DNA of 64,000 nucleotides from CAZJHD01 sp964545855 (GCA_964545855.1 CAZJHD010000012.1:1-64000), one strand, 5' to 3'; shown: positions 9,761-18,808, numbered from the stretch's first letter. Numbers and translations: made by a program. Notes: generated by a model not told the origin, from the letters alone.

Positions 9761-11479
9761 ATGCAACGCCTCCTCGCCCTCGCAGCTCTCTCGATCGCCG
9801 CCGCGCCCGCGGCCCTCGCGCAGACCCTCACGGTCGCCGCGGGCGACACGCCGACGGATCTCTCGGTGCGGAGCTACGGTCCCTCGGGACTCGTGGCGCA
9901 GGGGCCCTCGGGCATCGCGCTCCTCGACGTGGAGCTCGCGGGCCGGTCGGCGCGGGAGCGCTTCGACGCGGCGCGCGCCCAGCGCGTGGCGCTCCCCGGA
10001 GTTCCGGTGCACGTCGTCCTGCCGGGCGGAGATCGGCTCTTCCGGTTCCGGCGCACGGCGCTCGGCATCCACGGCTTCCTCCTGGTGCGCGGCACGGGGG
10101 CGATCGACACGCTGCTCGAGATGGCGGAGGCGGCTGGCCTCTCTCCCTTCCTGCCGGCCGTGGCGGTCTCGCCCGACGGCTCGGTGATCGCCGTCGCCAC
10201 GACGCTCGCCGCCGGCGGGGACGTGTTCCACCTCGCGGCGACGACGGGCACGTCGACGCTGCTCACGCCCGGCTCGCCGGTCTCGATCGACGACGGCTCG
10301 CTCGCTTTCGCGCAGGGTGCGCTCTTCGCCACGGCGGGAGAGGTGCAGCTGCTCCGTGCGTCGCTGCCGGCGGGCATCCTCGCGCCGGTGGCGTTGCCCG
10401 CTTCCGGCGGCGTCACACCGCCCTTCGTCCATCCGGAGATCGCCGTGTCGCGCGACGGCTCGACGATCGCGTTCCTCGCGGGCGCCGAGCCGAAGGTGAC
10501 CGACCTCTACGTGGGGCGCGCCGATGGCACCGTCTGGAACCGCACGAAGTCGCCCGGGCGTCACGAGCAGCCGGGCTACGGCGCCGACGAGCCCCTCGGG
10601 CCGATGCTCGCGCTCTCGGACGACGGAGCCCTCGTGGCGTACCTGCGACGCGTCGACGAGAAGGAACTCTTCGTCGCGCTGAGCGGTCCCTCGGCGGTCG
10701 GTCTCGGGAGCCAGCTCACGGGGAACGCCGTGTTCCAGGAGTCGATCGGCACCGGCATCACGATCGGCTTCTGGATCGGCCGGCTCACCTTCGGATTCGG
10801 CGGCACCGTCGACACCTTCGACCTCTTCGGAGCCGACGCGACGGCGGGCCCGCCCACGCCCGGAGCCCTGACGAATCTCACGCTCACGGGCTCCGTCGCG
10901 GCGCCCTTCCAGGACGTCGCGACGATCGTTCCCGCGGACGTCGCGCGACTCCCCGGCTCCGGCGCCCTCTTCGTCGTCGACGCGGGGACGAGCCCGGGCG
11001 CGCGCATCGGCGATCCGGCGCAGCCGGCGGCGGGGCTCGCCTCCAGCACGCCGCTCCTCCTGTCGGGCGCGTCGAGCGCGGGCTACCTGCCGTGGGTCGC
11101 GCCGTCGGCCGGCGGAGCGCACGCGCTCCTCGTCGCGCGCGTCCTTCCGAACGGAACCGCCGCGACGCAGGCCCTCTCGTTCCCCGCATCGGTGACGCCG
11201 ACGCGGCTCGCCGTCTCGCCTTCGGGAGCGCGCGCGCTCGTCGTGACCCGCTCCGCGGGAGGAGCGGAGACGGCCCACTCGGTCTCGCTGCGCAACGGCG
11301 CGCACCTGGTGACGCGTCTCCCCTCCGGCTGGTCGGCGGAGAGCGCGGAAGTGGACGCGGCGGGGCGGATGCGCTTCGCCCTCCGAGGTCCGCTGGGGAC
11401 CCAGGGCCGGCTCCTCGCGCCGAAGGGCCGCGTCCTCGCGGCGACGCCCATCGAGCGCGTCCTCTTCCTCCTGAAGTAG
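9761..11479 (+). CDS. secreted beta-propeller-like protein (PD40/TolB-type repeats), function unknown
   Basis: The 572-residue product has a signal peptide (MQRLLALAALSIAAAPAALAQ). Through the chain there is a recurring 'V S . D G S . I A . .' blade motif: VSPDGSVIAVAT (~residue 145), VSRDGSTIAFLAG (~229), LSDDGALVAYL (~286) and VSPSGARALVV (~485), typical of WD40-like/PD40 propeller blades. No enzymatic signature is visible. It may bind a ligand or protein in the periplasm or outside the cell. It starts 45 bases after the big regulator and runs towards the kinase gene on the other strand. I cannot name a function. Confidence 0.6.
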   Translation: MQRLLALAALSIAAAPAALAQTLTVAAGDTPTDLSVRSYGPSGLVAQGPSGIALLDVELAGRSARERFDAARAQRVALPGVPVHVVLPGGDRLFRFRRTALGIHGFLLVRGTGAIDTLLEMAEAAGLSPFLPAVAVSPDGSVIAVATTLAAGGDVFHLAATTGTSTLLTPGSPVSIDDGSLAFAQGALFATAGEVQLLRASLPAGILAPVALPASGGVTPPFVHPEIAVSRDGSTIAFLAGAEPKVTDLYVGRADGTVWNRTKSPGRHEQPGYGADEPLGPMLALSDDGALVAYLRRVDEKELFVALSGPSAVGLGSQLTGNAVFQESIGTGITIGFWIGRLTFGFGGTVDTFDLFGADATAGPPTPGALTNLTLTGSVAAPFQDVATIVPADVARLPGSGALFVVDAGTSPGARIGDPAQPAAGLASSTPLLLSGASSAGYLPWVAPSAGGAHALLVARVLPNGTAATQALSFPASVTPTRLAVSPSGARALVVTRSAGGAETAHSVSLRNGAHLVTRLPSGWSAESAEVDAAGRMRFALRGPLGTQGRLLAPKGRVLAATPIERVLFLLK

Positions 11480-11512
11480 GCGGGCAACGGCCGGGCGGCG
11501 TCGCTCGCGGCG

Positions 11513-14500
11513 TCAGCGATCGTCCGGCACGATCTCGCCGTAGGCCTCGGCGATCCCCGGGATCGCGCGGAGGTCGGCGTACGCGGGCGCACCCAGGTGG
11601 TCGAACCCGGTGGCGAGGCCGCGCGTGACGGCGAGGCGCACGGCGGCGAGCGCGTCGGCTCGGAGCGAGGCGACGCGCGCGGAGCCCGGATCGGCGCGCT
11701 CCATCAGCGCGGCGGCGCGGGCGAGGAGGCCGGCGGCGCGGAAGAGAATGCTTCCCTCGGCCTGCCCGTCGGCGAGGAGCGGCGGGAGGAGATCCACGGC
11801 CGCGTCGACGTCGCCGAGCGAGAGGCAGGTGTCCGCCAGCAGGAGGGAGTTGTCCTGGGCCTCCCAGGGAAGCTCCGGGTCGATGGCGTTCGAGGCGAGG
11901 GCCTCGGTGAAGCGATCGTGCGCCTCCTCGAGCGCGGAGCGGGCGCCCGCCGGCTCGCCGGAGAGGAGGAGCGTCACGCCCATCCGGTGCAGCGCGTTCG
12001 CGTGGAGCGCTCGGATGGCCGGCACCGAGGCGAGCGTCTCCGAGAGCGTGTCGAAGAGTGCGATGGCGCGCCGCGCCATCGCCATGGCGCTCGCGAGGTC
12101 GCCCGCATCCTCGCGCAGGATCGAGATCCGATGGAGCGCGTTCAGATGGATGCGGGCGGCGAGATCCTCCGATCCCGCGGGCCCCGGCGGCTCGAGGGCG
12201 TCGACGCACGCGAGGTAGGCCGACTCGGCGGCGCTCGGCTCCAGCAGGTCCTCGTGGAGGTTGCCCATCAGGAAGCGCATCCGTCCCAGCTCCCGGAGCG
12301 AGGCCGCCGTCGCGTCGGGTCCGGACGCGCGCGCCTCCACCAGGGCGAGCGTCTCCTGGACGGACGCGAGAGCCGGCCCCGGAGCGCCCAGGCTCGCGCG
12401 GAGGTCGGCGAAGGAGGCCACGGCGTCGGACAGCGATTGCAGGACGTCGTCGTCTCGCGGGAGCTCGCGCATCAAGGAACCGAGCAGGGCGCAGGCCTCC
12501 TCGAGGCTGGCGAAGGCTTCGTCGGTGTCTCCGAAGAAGGTCGCGAGCTTCCCGCGATTGGCGAGGGCGCGCGCGAGCACGTGGCGATGGGCAGGGGCCT
12601 TGGGGTAGTCGGCGACGAGATCCCGGTGGAGGTCGATGCTCTCTCCCACGAGCTGCTTCGCTCGGTCGAGCCGCCCGAGACGCAGGTGGATCCCGGCCCA
12701 GTTCTGCCGTGCGATCGACCGGTCGGATCGCAGCGACGCCGACGACTGCGGCTCCTCGGTGATTCGATCGAGCTCCGCGACGGCGTCGGCGAAGACGCCG
12801 TCCGCCTCGGCGAGGGCGCCCATCGCGCCGAGGATCTCCCCGAGGTTGATGAGCTGCACGGCGAGGATGCCGCGCGCCTCTTCGTCCGAGGGATCCTCGG
12901 CGAGGAGCCGCCGCATCTCGGCGACGGCGTCCTCGTAGGCACTGCGTGCGTCGGCGTGCTGGCCGAGCACCTTCCGCGCGACGGCGAGGTTCCCGAGCGT
13001 GCGGGCGCGCTCGTGGCGGAGCTGCCGGTCGTCGGGATCGAGCGCCACGAGCGCGTCGATGCGGCCGAGGGCGCGAGCGTGAAGCGTCGCGGCGTCGGCG
13101 TGGCGGCGCGTTCCCTGGAGGACGACGCCGAGAGCGTTCTCGGTCCGCGCGACGATCTGAGCCGCGGCGGCGCCATGCTGGGTCGCGGCGAGGGCCGACG
13201 CGCGACGGAAGGATTCCTCGGCGAGCGCGACGGCGCCGAGGAGCCGCTGGATCTGACCCACCTGGTAGAGCGCGCCCGCCGTGCGGAGCGCCAGGTCGGG
13301 CCGCCCCTCGGAGCGCTCCAGCAGGATCTCGTAGAAGCGCAGCGCGTCCTCGAGGAGCTCGCGCCGGAGAGCCTCCATCCGGGGTTCGTTCGCGAGCCGC
13401 TCGGAGCCGACGCGCTCGAGCATCTGCTTCACGGCGGAGACGGCGAGGTCGAAGTTCTCCTCGGCGAGGGCGAGGGCGGCCTCGACGCGCGTGCGCGCGG
13501 AGCGTTGCAGGAGCGCGTAGGCCGTCGGCGCACCGAGGAGGAGGAGCGCCCCCATGCCGAGGGCGACCGCCAGTGCGGGCCTTCGCTGCGTGAACCGGAG
13601 GGAGCGCGTCCAGGCGCCGGGCCTCCGCGCCTCGATCGGCCGCAGCTCGAGCACGTTCCCGAGGTCGCGCGCCAAGTCCTGCGCCGATCCGTAGCGGCGC
13701 GCCGCGTCCCGCTCCATCGCCTTCAGGCAGACGGTCTCCGCGTCGAGGGGAACGCTCGCGTTCAGGTCGCGCACGGCCCGTGGTGCCCCGTCGAGGATCC
13801 TGCGTCGCGTGTCCTCCACGGAGGTATCGGAGACGTAGGGGGATCGGAGCGTCAGGTGCTCGTAGAGCGTGACGCCGAGCGAGTAGACGTCCGTGCGGGC
13901 GTCGAGCGCGGCCGTCTCGCCGCGGAGCTGCTCGGGGCTCATGTAGGCGAGGGAGCCGAGCTGCGAGCTCGAGCGCGTGATGCGCTCGCCCCCCTCGATG
14001 GCAGCCAGTCCGAAGTCGACGAGCACGACGCGTCCCTCGGAGGTGAGGAGGACGTTGCTCGGCTTCACGTCGCGGTGGAGCACGCCGCGGCCGTGAGCGT
14101 GGTCGAGGGCGAGCGCGACGAGCCGCGCGATCCGCAGCGCCGCCTCCGTCCAGCTCCCGTGGAAGATGCTGGCCCCGGCGGAGGAGCCACGCTCCTCGGG
14201 CTGCGGCACGCCGGAGAGCTCGGCGACGGCGCGTCCGAGGGCGCCGCCGTCCAGACGGTCGCGCGAGGCTGCGAGATGCGCGATGGCCGCCGCCAGGGAG
14301 ACGCCCGGCACGTGCTCCATCACGAAGTAGGGGATGCCGTCCTCCTCGCCGACCGTGTAGACGGGGACGATCCCCGGATGCTGGAGCCGAGCGACGGCTT
14401 CCACCTCCCGGCGGAACCGATCGCGCGCGCCGGGGAAGAAGAGGTGCTCCGGGCGCACGACCTTGAGCGCGACGTTGCGGCCGAGGCGCTCCTGGCGCGC

Positions 14501-14794
14501 GAGGAAGACGACGCCCATGCCTCCCTCTCCGAGCCGCTCCACGAGATCGAATTCGCCGAGACGGGTCGGGAACTCGCGGGACGGCTCCGCCGATGGCTGT
14601 GGCACGAGGCCGAGGACGTCGAGGGCCGCCAGACGCTTGCGGATCGCCGACGCGAGCTCGGGGCGGCGCGCGCAGACGGCCTCGATCGCCGCCGGACCCT
14701 CGGCCTCGGATCGCTCGAGGCATTCGGCGACGAGGTCCTCGAGGGGGTCGGTGGCGCCGGAGGCGTCGGCGGAGTGCGGCGAGTCGGGAGTCAC
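11513..14794 (-). CDS. Ser/Thr protein kinase with TPR sensor region (PknB-like)
   Basis: The product has about 1093 residues from the GTG at 14794. An N-terminal helical stretch holds a planctomycete-typical 'LVAECLERSE' segment. The kinase domain (~85-370) looks active: GEGGMGVV glycine loop, VALKVV lysine, HRDVKPSN catalytic loop, DFGLA and MSPEQL. A single membrane helix (~405-425, ALAVALGMGALLLLGAPTAY) follows, then about 650 residues of TPR-like helices to the C-terminus. The topology puts the kinase in the cytoplasm and the TPRs outside the inner membrane. Starts at 14872 and 14887 are also open, but the extra residues are basic and low in complexity. The gene diverges from an ECF sigma gene, a standard planctomycete pairing in which kinase and sigma factor likely act in one pathway. 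Confidence 0.88.
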   Translation of the reverse strand: MTPDSPHSADASGATDPLEDLVAECLERSEAEGPAAIEAVCARRPELASAIRKRLAALDVLGLVPQPSAEPSREFPTRLGEFDLVERLGEGGMGVVFLARQERLGRNVALKVVRPEHLFFPGARDRFRREVEAVARLQHPGIVPVYTVGEEDGIPYFVMEHVPGVSLAAAIAHLAASRDRLDGGALGRAVAELSGVPQPEERGSSAGASIFHGSWTEAALRIARLVALALDHAHGRGVLHRDVKPSNVLLTSEGRVVLVDFGLAAIEGGERITRSSSQLGSLAYMSPEQLRGETAALDARTDVYSLGVTLYEHLTLRSPYVSDTSVEDTRRRILDGAPRAVRDLNASVPLDAETVCLKAMERDAARRYGSAQDLARDLGNVLELRPIEARRPGAWTRSLRFTQRRPALAVALGMGALLLLGAPTAYALLQRSARTRVEAALALAEENFDLAVSAVKQMLERVGSERLANEPRMEALRRELLEDALRFYEILLERSEGRPDLALRTAGALYQVGQIQRLLGAVALAEESFRRASALAATQHGAAAAQIVARTENALGVVLQGTRRHADAATLHARALGRIDALVALDPDDRQLRHERARTLGNLAVARKVLGQHADARSAYEDAVAEMRRLLAEDPSDEEARGILAVQLINLGEILGAMGALAEADGVFADAVAELDRITEEPQSSASLRSDRSIARQNWAGIHLRLGRLDRAKQLVGESIDLHRDLVADYPKAPAHRHVLARALANRGKLATFFGDTDEAFASLEEACALLGSLMRELPRDDDVLQSLSDAVASFADLRASLGAPGPALASVQETLALVEARASGPDATAASLRELGRMRFLMGNLHEDLLEPSAAESAYLACVDALEPPGPAGSEDLAARIHLNALHRISILREDAGDLASAMAMARRAIALFDTLSETLASVPAIRALHANALHRMGVTLLLSGEPAGARSALEEAHDRFTEALASNAIDPELPWEAQDNSLLLADTCLSLGDVDAAVDLLPPLLADGQAEGSILFRAAGLLARAAALMERADPGSARVASLRADALAAVRLAVTRGLATGFDHLGAPAYADLRAIPGIAEAYGEIVPDDR

Positions 14795-14888
14795 GGACGA
14801 GGAGTCGGGGCGCGGCGTCGAGATCGATGCGGAGGAGCATCGTAGGCCTCGACGGGGCGATCGGCGGACCATCTCACGGAGCTGCATC

Positions 14889-14908
14889 CGCGAACGTCCG
14901 CGAACGTC
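14889..14908. repeat. two exact tandem copies of CGCGAACGTC
   Basis: A 10-base unit is repeated back to back in the region between the divergent kinase and sigma-factor genes. The spacing of one helical turn would place two protein monomers on the same DNA face, so this is a candidate operator controlling one or both genes. No other copy was noticed in the window. It lies just upstream of every possible kinase start and about 105 bases upstream of the sigma-factor start. Confidence 0.45.
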
Positions 14909-15012
14909 ACGGGGCTCTTGGATTCCGCGGCCCCGTTTACCGCCATGGGTCCTTCTGCTCCACTGGATCGGTGGCAGGCCTCGTGGCGAGGCCACCGCCG
15001 CGCTTCGGCAGC

Positions 15013-15612
15013 ATGAGCACCTCGACTCCCGACCTCGTCCAGAGCGCCTCGCACGGAGACGGTGCGGCGATCGAGACCCTCCTCGAGCGCTACCTGCCGG
15101 GTCTCGAGGCCTTCGTGCGGCTGCGGCAGGGGCGCATGCTGAAGGCGAAGGAGTCGAGCGCCGACATCGTGCAGTCGGTCTGCCGCGAGGTTCTGCAGCA
15201 CATCGACCGCTACCAGTACCGCGGCGAGGCGCAGTTCAAGCATTGGCTCTATGCGACGGCGCTCCGGAAGATCGCGAATCGCGCCGAGTACTACCGGGCC
15301 CAGAAGAGGGACGCGGCGATGGAGGTGCGGCTGCCGTCGGGAAGCTCCTCCGAAGGGGGCGATGCGCGGCTCCTCGCCTGCTACGGCTCCTTCTGCACAC
15401 CGAGTCAAGACCTGATGTTGCGCGAGGAGCTGCAGCGGATCGAGTCGGCCTTCGAGAAGCTCCCGGACGACTACCGCGAGGTGATCCTCCTCTCGCGCAT
15501 CGTCGGTCTCTCGCACACGGAGATCGCGGAGCAGATGGAGCGGTCCGAAGGGGCCGTCCGGACGCTGCTCTCACGCGCCCTCGCGCGGCTCTCGGGGCTG
15601 CTCGATCGCTGA
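15013..15612 (+). CDS. ECF-family RNA polymerase sigma factor
   Basis: The 199-residue product has the two-domain ECF layout. Region 2 (~25-100) includes a 'SSADIVQSVCREVLQHI..YQYRGEAQFKHWLY' type stretch that contacts the -10 element and core polymerase. Region 4 (~145-195) has LPDDYREVILLSRIVGLSHTEIA followed by SEGAVRTLLSRALARL, the helix-turn-helix that reads the -35 element. It lacks regions 1 and 3. The ATG at 15013 gives the usual short N-terminus; longer upstream reading would run through the divergent promoter region. No anti-sigma factor is adjacent. The divergent kinase with an extracytoplasmic TPR region is the likely regulatory partner, as in many planctomycetes. Confidence 0.9.
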   Translation: MSTSTPDLVQSASHGDGAAIETLLERYLPGLEAFVRLRQGRMLKAKESSADIVQSVCREVLQHIDRYQYRGEAQFKHWLYATALRKIANRAEYYRAQKRDAAMEVRLPSGSSSEGGDARLLACYGSFCTPSQDLMLREELQRIESAFEKLPDDYREVILLSRIVGLSHTEIAEQMERSEGAVRTLLSRALARLSGLLDR

Positions 15613-15642
15613 GCGACTCGTCGCGCGCGCCCGCGCACGCCC

Positions 15643-16206
15643 TCACACGAGCCACAGGAGGAGCTGCGCGAGGGCGCGTGCCGCGTCGGGAGACGGCGGA
15701 AGCGACGGCGCGCGCGGAGCGTGATCCGTCTTCCGGCGCTCCGCGTCGTGGGGACCGCCGGCCGCGAAGTAGGCCGCCGCGAGCTCCAGCTCGCCGCCGT
15801 CGAACCAGACGCCGTGGAGCGCGCAGCGATCGACGACGATGCCGCTCCCGAGCGCGAACTGACGCCGGTACATCCGCTCGGCGCACGTGGGGCACGCGAG
15901 GTAGCGGACACCGTCGACGGCATTGCGGTCGGCGGCGGCCTCGCGCACGCGCTCGAGGGACGCGCGGTCGAGCGACCCGACGCTCGGGAGGGAGCGCCGG
16001 AGGTCGCCGGCGGAGCCGACGGGAACCCAGTTGCCGCTGCATCGCTCGCAGCGCAGCACGCGGGCGTCGCCCGCGCGTCCCGCTCGGAGCGTGCGCCTCT
16101 CGCAACGCGGACACTCGGCGAGGACCGCGTGCGCGTCGCGCGGCGCGCGGTCCGGCGGCCGCGGACCCTCGCGGGGAGCGGGGAGGCCGTCGCCGGAGCC
16201 GTTCAC
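15643..16206 (-). CDS. zinc-ribbon protein with two zf-TFIIB-like fingers
   Basis: The 187-residue product contains two cysteine clusters. The first is CPRC...CERC (~residues 30-55); the second is CPTC...DRCALHGVWFDGGEL (~105-140), the form seen in the 'transcription factor zinc-finger' (zf-TFIIB) family of bacterial proteins, whose role is unknown. Between and after the fingers the chain is Arg/Ala/Pro rich, and the last residues are hydrophobic (LAQLLLWLV). The GTG at 16206 was chosen because its first bases overlap the yidD stop (GTGA), implying translational coupling. Being third in an rnpA-yidD operon suggests a link to tRNA processing or membrane insertion only by position. Confidence 0.7.
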   Translation of the reverse strand: MNGSGDGLPAPREGPRPPDRAPRDAHAVLAECPRCERRTLRAGRAGDARVLRCERCSGNWVPVGSAGDLRRSLPSVGSLDRASLERVREAAADRNAVDGVRYLACPTCAERMYRRQFALGSGIVVDRCALHGVWFDGGELELAAAYFAAGGPHDAERRKTDHAPRAPSLPPSPDAARALAQLLLWLV

Positions 16207-16445
16207 GGGAGAGTGCTCGGTCGCCACCGGCCCCGGTCGGGAACGGGGTCGTAGCCGCCCCGGGCGAAGGGATGGCACCGGCAGATGCGCCAGGCGGCGA
16301 GGGCGGGCCCCTTCAGGACCCCGTGGATCTCGACCGACTCGACGGCGTACTGCGAGCAGGTCGGACGGAAACGGCACCGCGGAGGGAGCCAGGGAGAGAT
16401 CCACCGCTGATAGGCGCGGATCGGCGCCGTGAGCAGGGCCTTCAC
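16203..16445 (-). CDS. yidD: membrane protein insertion efficiency factor YidD
   Basis: The 80-residue product is a full-length YidD. It has the family core of an amphipathic N-terminus (IRAYQRWISPWLP), then CRFRPTCSQYAVESVEIHG with its paired cysteines, and the RICRCHPFARGGYDPVP motif. YidD sits at the inner face of the cytoplasmic membrane and assists YidC-dependent insertion. The GTG start overlaps the rnpA stop by four bases (GTGA), and the stop overlaps the next gene's GTG in the same way, so the three genes are translated as a coupled set. The neighbour order rnpA-yidD is conserved in bacteria, normally followed by yidC, which is not found here. Confidence 0.93.
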   Translation of the reverse strand: MKALLTAPIRAYQRWISPWLPPRCRFRPTCSQYAVESVEIHGVLKGPALAAWRICRCHPFARGGYDPVPDRGRWRPSTLP

Positions 16446-16852
16446 GGCGCCGACTCCGCGTCAGCGGGGCCAGACGCGTTCGCGCTGGTCCCGCGCGCCT
16501 CGAGCTTCCGGACGATCACCGGCAGGAGGCGCTCGATCTCGGCGCGCAGGGTCGCCAGATCGAGGGCGCCGGGTTTCGCGCGCGGGAGCACCACGAGGTC
16601 GATGGCCTTCGGCCATCGCGCGCGCTCGAGCCGGAAGGCCTCGCGCACGAGCCGCCGGAATCGATTGCGGTCGACGGCGCGCTTGCTGAAGCGACGGCCG
16701 CAGGGCACGCCGAGCCGCGATGCGCCCTCGGCGGCCCGGCCGATCAGGAGGATGCCCCGTCCCGCCGCACGCACGCCCTCGTCGAACACCCGGTCGAACT
16801 CGGCCTTGCGCCGGAGCCGAGCCTCGGGCGGGTAGGTGGACCGCGGCGCCAT
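16442..16852 (-). CDS. rnpA: ribonuclease P protein component RnpA
   Basis: The 136-residue product has the RnpA fold markers: an N-terminal basic stretch beginning LRRKAEFDRVF, then a GRRFSKRAVDRNRFRRLVREAFR segment, the RNR signature helix that binds pre-tRNA and RNase P RNA, and a C-terminal helix-strand region. It is the protein subunit of RNase P, which cuts the 5' leader from pre-tRNA. The ATG at 16852 is supported by a TACACT box seven bases upstream, which would give a leaderless transcript. The C-terminal tail (~115-136) is longer and more Ala-rich than in typical RnpA. No rpmH was seen directly upstream, where it usually lies. Confidence 0.92.
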   Translation of the reverse strand: MAPRSTYPPEARLRRKAEFDRVFDEGVRAAGRGILLIGRAAEGASRLGVPCGRRFSKRAVDRNRFRRLVREAFRLERARWPKAIDLVVLPRAKPGALDLATLRAEIERLLPVIVRKLEARGTSANASGPADAESAP

Positions 16853-16859
16853 GGAGCCG

Positions 16860-16865
16860 AGTGTA
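16860..16865 (-). promoter_or_regulatory. candidate -10 box (TACACT) of rnpA operon
   Basis: Read on the minus strand the sequence is GATACACTCGGCTCC followed by the rnpA ATG. The hexamer TACACT leaves seven bases before the start codon, so transcription would begin at or next to the A of ATG. I see no convincing -35 hexamer in this GC-rich stretch. Confidence 0.4.
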
Positions 16866-17150
16866 TCGGGACGCCTCTCGGGCGACGGCCGCGCAACGAC
16901 GCACTGAGTGACGAGGCCTCGCGCTCGCTCCGCGGAGCATGTCTGCCACGGGCAGCCAGGCGACCCGTGGCGCTGGCCGTCGCGCGATCGGACGGCGTCC
17001 GTCGCGGAGACTCCCGGTGCTCCGCGCGCCCGAAGCCGGAGCCGCTCGCGGCCGGCGGTCGCCCGGCGCCGATTCTCCAACGACCTCGGAGGAGCGGGGA
17101 ACCGCTCCGACGAGTGGCGAGCGCGGCCCCGAAGGAGATCCTCGGACTGC

Positions 17151-17159
17151 TGCTACACT
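17151..17159 (+). promoter_or_regulatory. candidate extended -10 promoter (TGCTACACT)
   Basis: TG-N-TACACT is an extended -10 pattern that can work without a strong -35. It lies 82 bases before the ATG of the aldehyde dehydrogenase and is the best promoter-like site in the gap. Confidence 0.35.
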
Positions 17160-17241
17160 CGGCGACTTTCCCGCGTGGCGCGAACGCTCTGGCCCTGCTT
17201 GGCGCCGAGCCGCGCTCGCAGGCACCCGACCCGAACGCGCA

Positions 17242-18747
17242 ATGCCCGAGAAGTACCCGAATTTCATCGGCGGACGCTGGACCGAGCCCCGGACGGGCGC
17301 ATGGTTCGAGAACCGCAATCCCGCGAATCGAAGCGACCTGATCGGCCTGTTCCCGCGCTCCGACGCGCGCGACGTCGACGAGGCGGTCTCGGCCGCGAAG
17401 AAGGCCTTCCGGAGCTGGAGACTCGTTCCCGCTCCGAAGCGCGCGGAGCTTCTGTTCCGGGCGGGACGCATCCTCGAGGAGCGCAAGGAGGAGCTTGCCC
17501 GCGCCATGACGCGCGAGATGGGCAAGGTGCTCGCGGAGACGCGGGGCGACGTCCAGGAGGCGATCGACACGGCCTACTACGCCGCCGGCGAGGGCCGACG
17601 TCTCTTCGGCGACACGGTGCCCGTCGAGCTGCCGGACAAGTTCGGGATGTCGCTGCGCTGCCCCGTGGGGCCCTGCGGGCTAATCACGCCGTGGAACTTC
17701 CCGATGGCGATCCCGTCGTGGAAGGCGTTCCCGGCCCTGGTGTGCGGCAACACCTTCGTGCTGAAGCCGGCGGGGGACACGCCGCACTCCTCCTGGCTCT
17801 TCGTGAAGGCCCTCGAGGATGCGGGCGCGCCGGCGGGCGTCGTGAATCTCGTCTGCGGGGGCGGCGCCGACGTGGGGGTTCCCCTCTCGGCGCACCCCGA
17901 CGTGCGCGTCGTCTCCTTCACGGGTTCGAGCGCCGTGGGACGCGAGCTCGCTGCGCGCTGCGGCGAGAGCCTGAAGCGGCTCTCGCTGGAGCTCGGCGGC
18001 AAGAACGCGCAGATCGTGATGGACGATGCCGACCTGGAGCTCGCCGTGGACGGCGCCATCTGGGGCGCCTTCGGCACGACGGGGCAGCGCTGCACGGCGA
18101 CGAGCCGCGTGATCCTGCACGAGAAGATCGCCTCGCGGTTCACGGAGAGATTCCTCGAGCGCGCCGAGTCGCTGCGTCTCGGGAACGGCCTCGAGCCGGG
18201 TGTCGACGTCGGACCGCTCGTGAACGAGGCGCGGCGCGAGGAGGTGCACGCCTACGTCCGGATCGGAGTGGACGAGGGAGCGACGCTCGTCTGCGGAGGA
18301 GAGCCGGCGACCGGTGAGGCCCTCGACCACGGCTGGTTCTACCGGCCGACGGTGTTCGCGAACGTCACGCGGACGATGCGCATCGCGCGGGAGGAGATTT
18401 TCGGTCCCGTCGTGGCGCTGCTGCGGGTCGGCTCCCTCGACGAGGCGATCGACGTGCTGAACGACACGGACTACGGGCTCTCGTCGTCGATCTACACCCG
18501 CGACGTGAACTCCGCGTTCCGCGCCATGCGCGACATCGAGGCGGGGATCACCTACGTGAACGGCCCGACGATCGGCGCCGAGGTGCAGCTCCCCTTCGGC
18601 GGCGTGAAGGACACGGGGAACGGCCACCGCGAGGCGTCCCACACGGTCCTCGACACGTTCTCCGAGTGGAAGTCCATCTACGTCGACTACAGCGGGCGTC
18701 TGCAGCGCGCGCAGATCGACACCCACGACGCGAAGGGCGGATCCTGA
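17242..18747 (+). CDS. aldehyde dehydrogenase, probably 2-aminoadipate-6-semialdehyde dehydrogenase
   Basis: The 501-residue product is a complete NAD(P)-dependent aldehyde dehydrogenase. The cofactor/oxyanion motif PWNFPMAIPSWK, the general base in LELGGKN (Glu ~250), the nucleophile in GQRCTA (Cys ~284) and the EEIFGPV motif are all present. The family oxidises aldehydes to acids through a thiohemiacetal on Cys. Substrate is inferred from context: the next gene encodes L-lysine 6-transaminase, whose product 2-aminoadipate 6-semialdehyde (in equilibrium with piperideine-6-carboxylate) is oxidised to 2-aminoadipate by such an enzyme in lysine-degrading and beta-lactam-producing bacteria. The two genes are 61 bases apart. 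A general semialdehyde dehydrogenase is the alternative. Confidence 0.88.
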   Translation: MPEKYPNFIGGRWTEPRTGAWFENRNPANRSDLIGLFPRSDARDVDEAVSAAKKAFRSWRLVPAPKRAELLFRAGRILEERKEELARAMTREMGKVLAETRGDVQEAIDTAYYAAGEGRRLFGDTVPVELPDKFGMSLRCPVGPCGLITPWNFPMAIPSWKAFPALVCGNTFVLKPAGDTPHSSWLFVKALEDAGAPAGVVNLVCGGGADVGVPLSAHPDVRVVSFTGSSAVGRELAARCGESLKRLSLELGGKNAQIVMDDADLELAVDGAIWGAFGTTGQRCTATSRVILHEKIASRFTERFLERAESLRLGNGLEPGVDVGPLVNEARREEVHAYVRIGVDEGATLVCGGEPATGEALDHGWFYRPTVFANVTRTMRIAREEIFGPVVALLRVGSLDEAIDVLNDTDYGLSSSIYTRDVNSAFRAMRDIEAGITYVNGPTIGAEVQLPFGGVKDTGNGHREASHTVLDTFSEWKSIYVDYSGRLQRAQIDTHDAKGGS

Positions 18748-18808
18748 GCCGATCCCTCGGAAGTCTCTCTCGCATCCACCACCGGCCGTACTGCTTCGCC
18801 TCTCCTCA

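Larger units (their letters stand above)
16853..17241. other. divergent intergenic region between rnpA and the aldehyde dehydrogenase
   Basis: This 389-base stretch separates two divergent units. It holds the candidate -10 boxes described separately (16860-16865 minus, 17154-17159 plus). I looked for a ribosomal protein L34 gene on the minus strand, expected before rnpA, and found no reading frame resembling it. Nothing else with a recognisable structure was seen. Confidence 0.5.

Noticed and set aside
5813..11305. Very long minus-strand open frame (over 1800 codons) opposite the sigma54 regulator
   Set aside because: The same bases encode well-formed kinase, GAF, AAA+ and Fis domains on the plus strand. 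The minus frame shows no domain.
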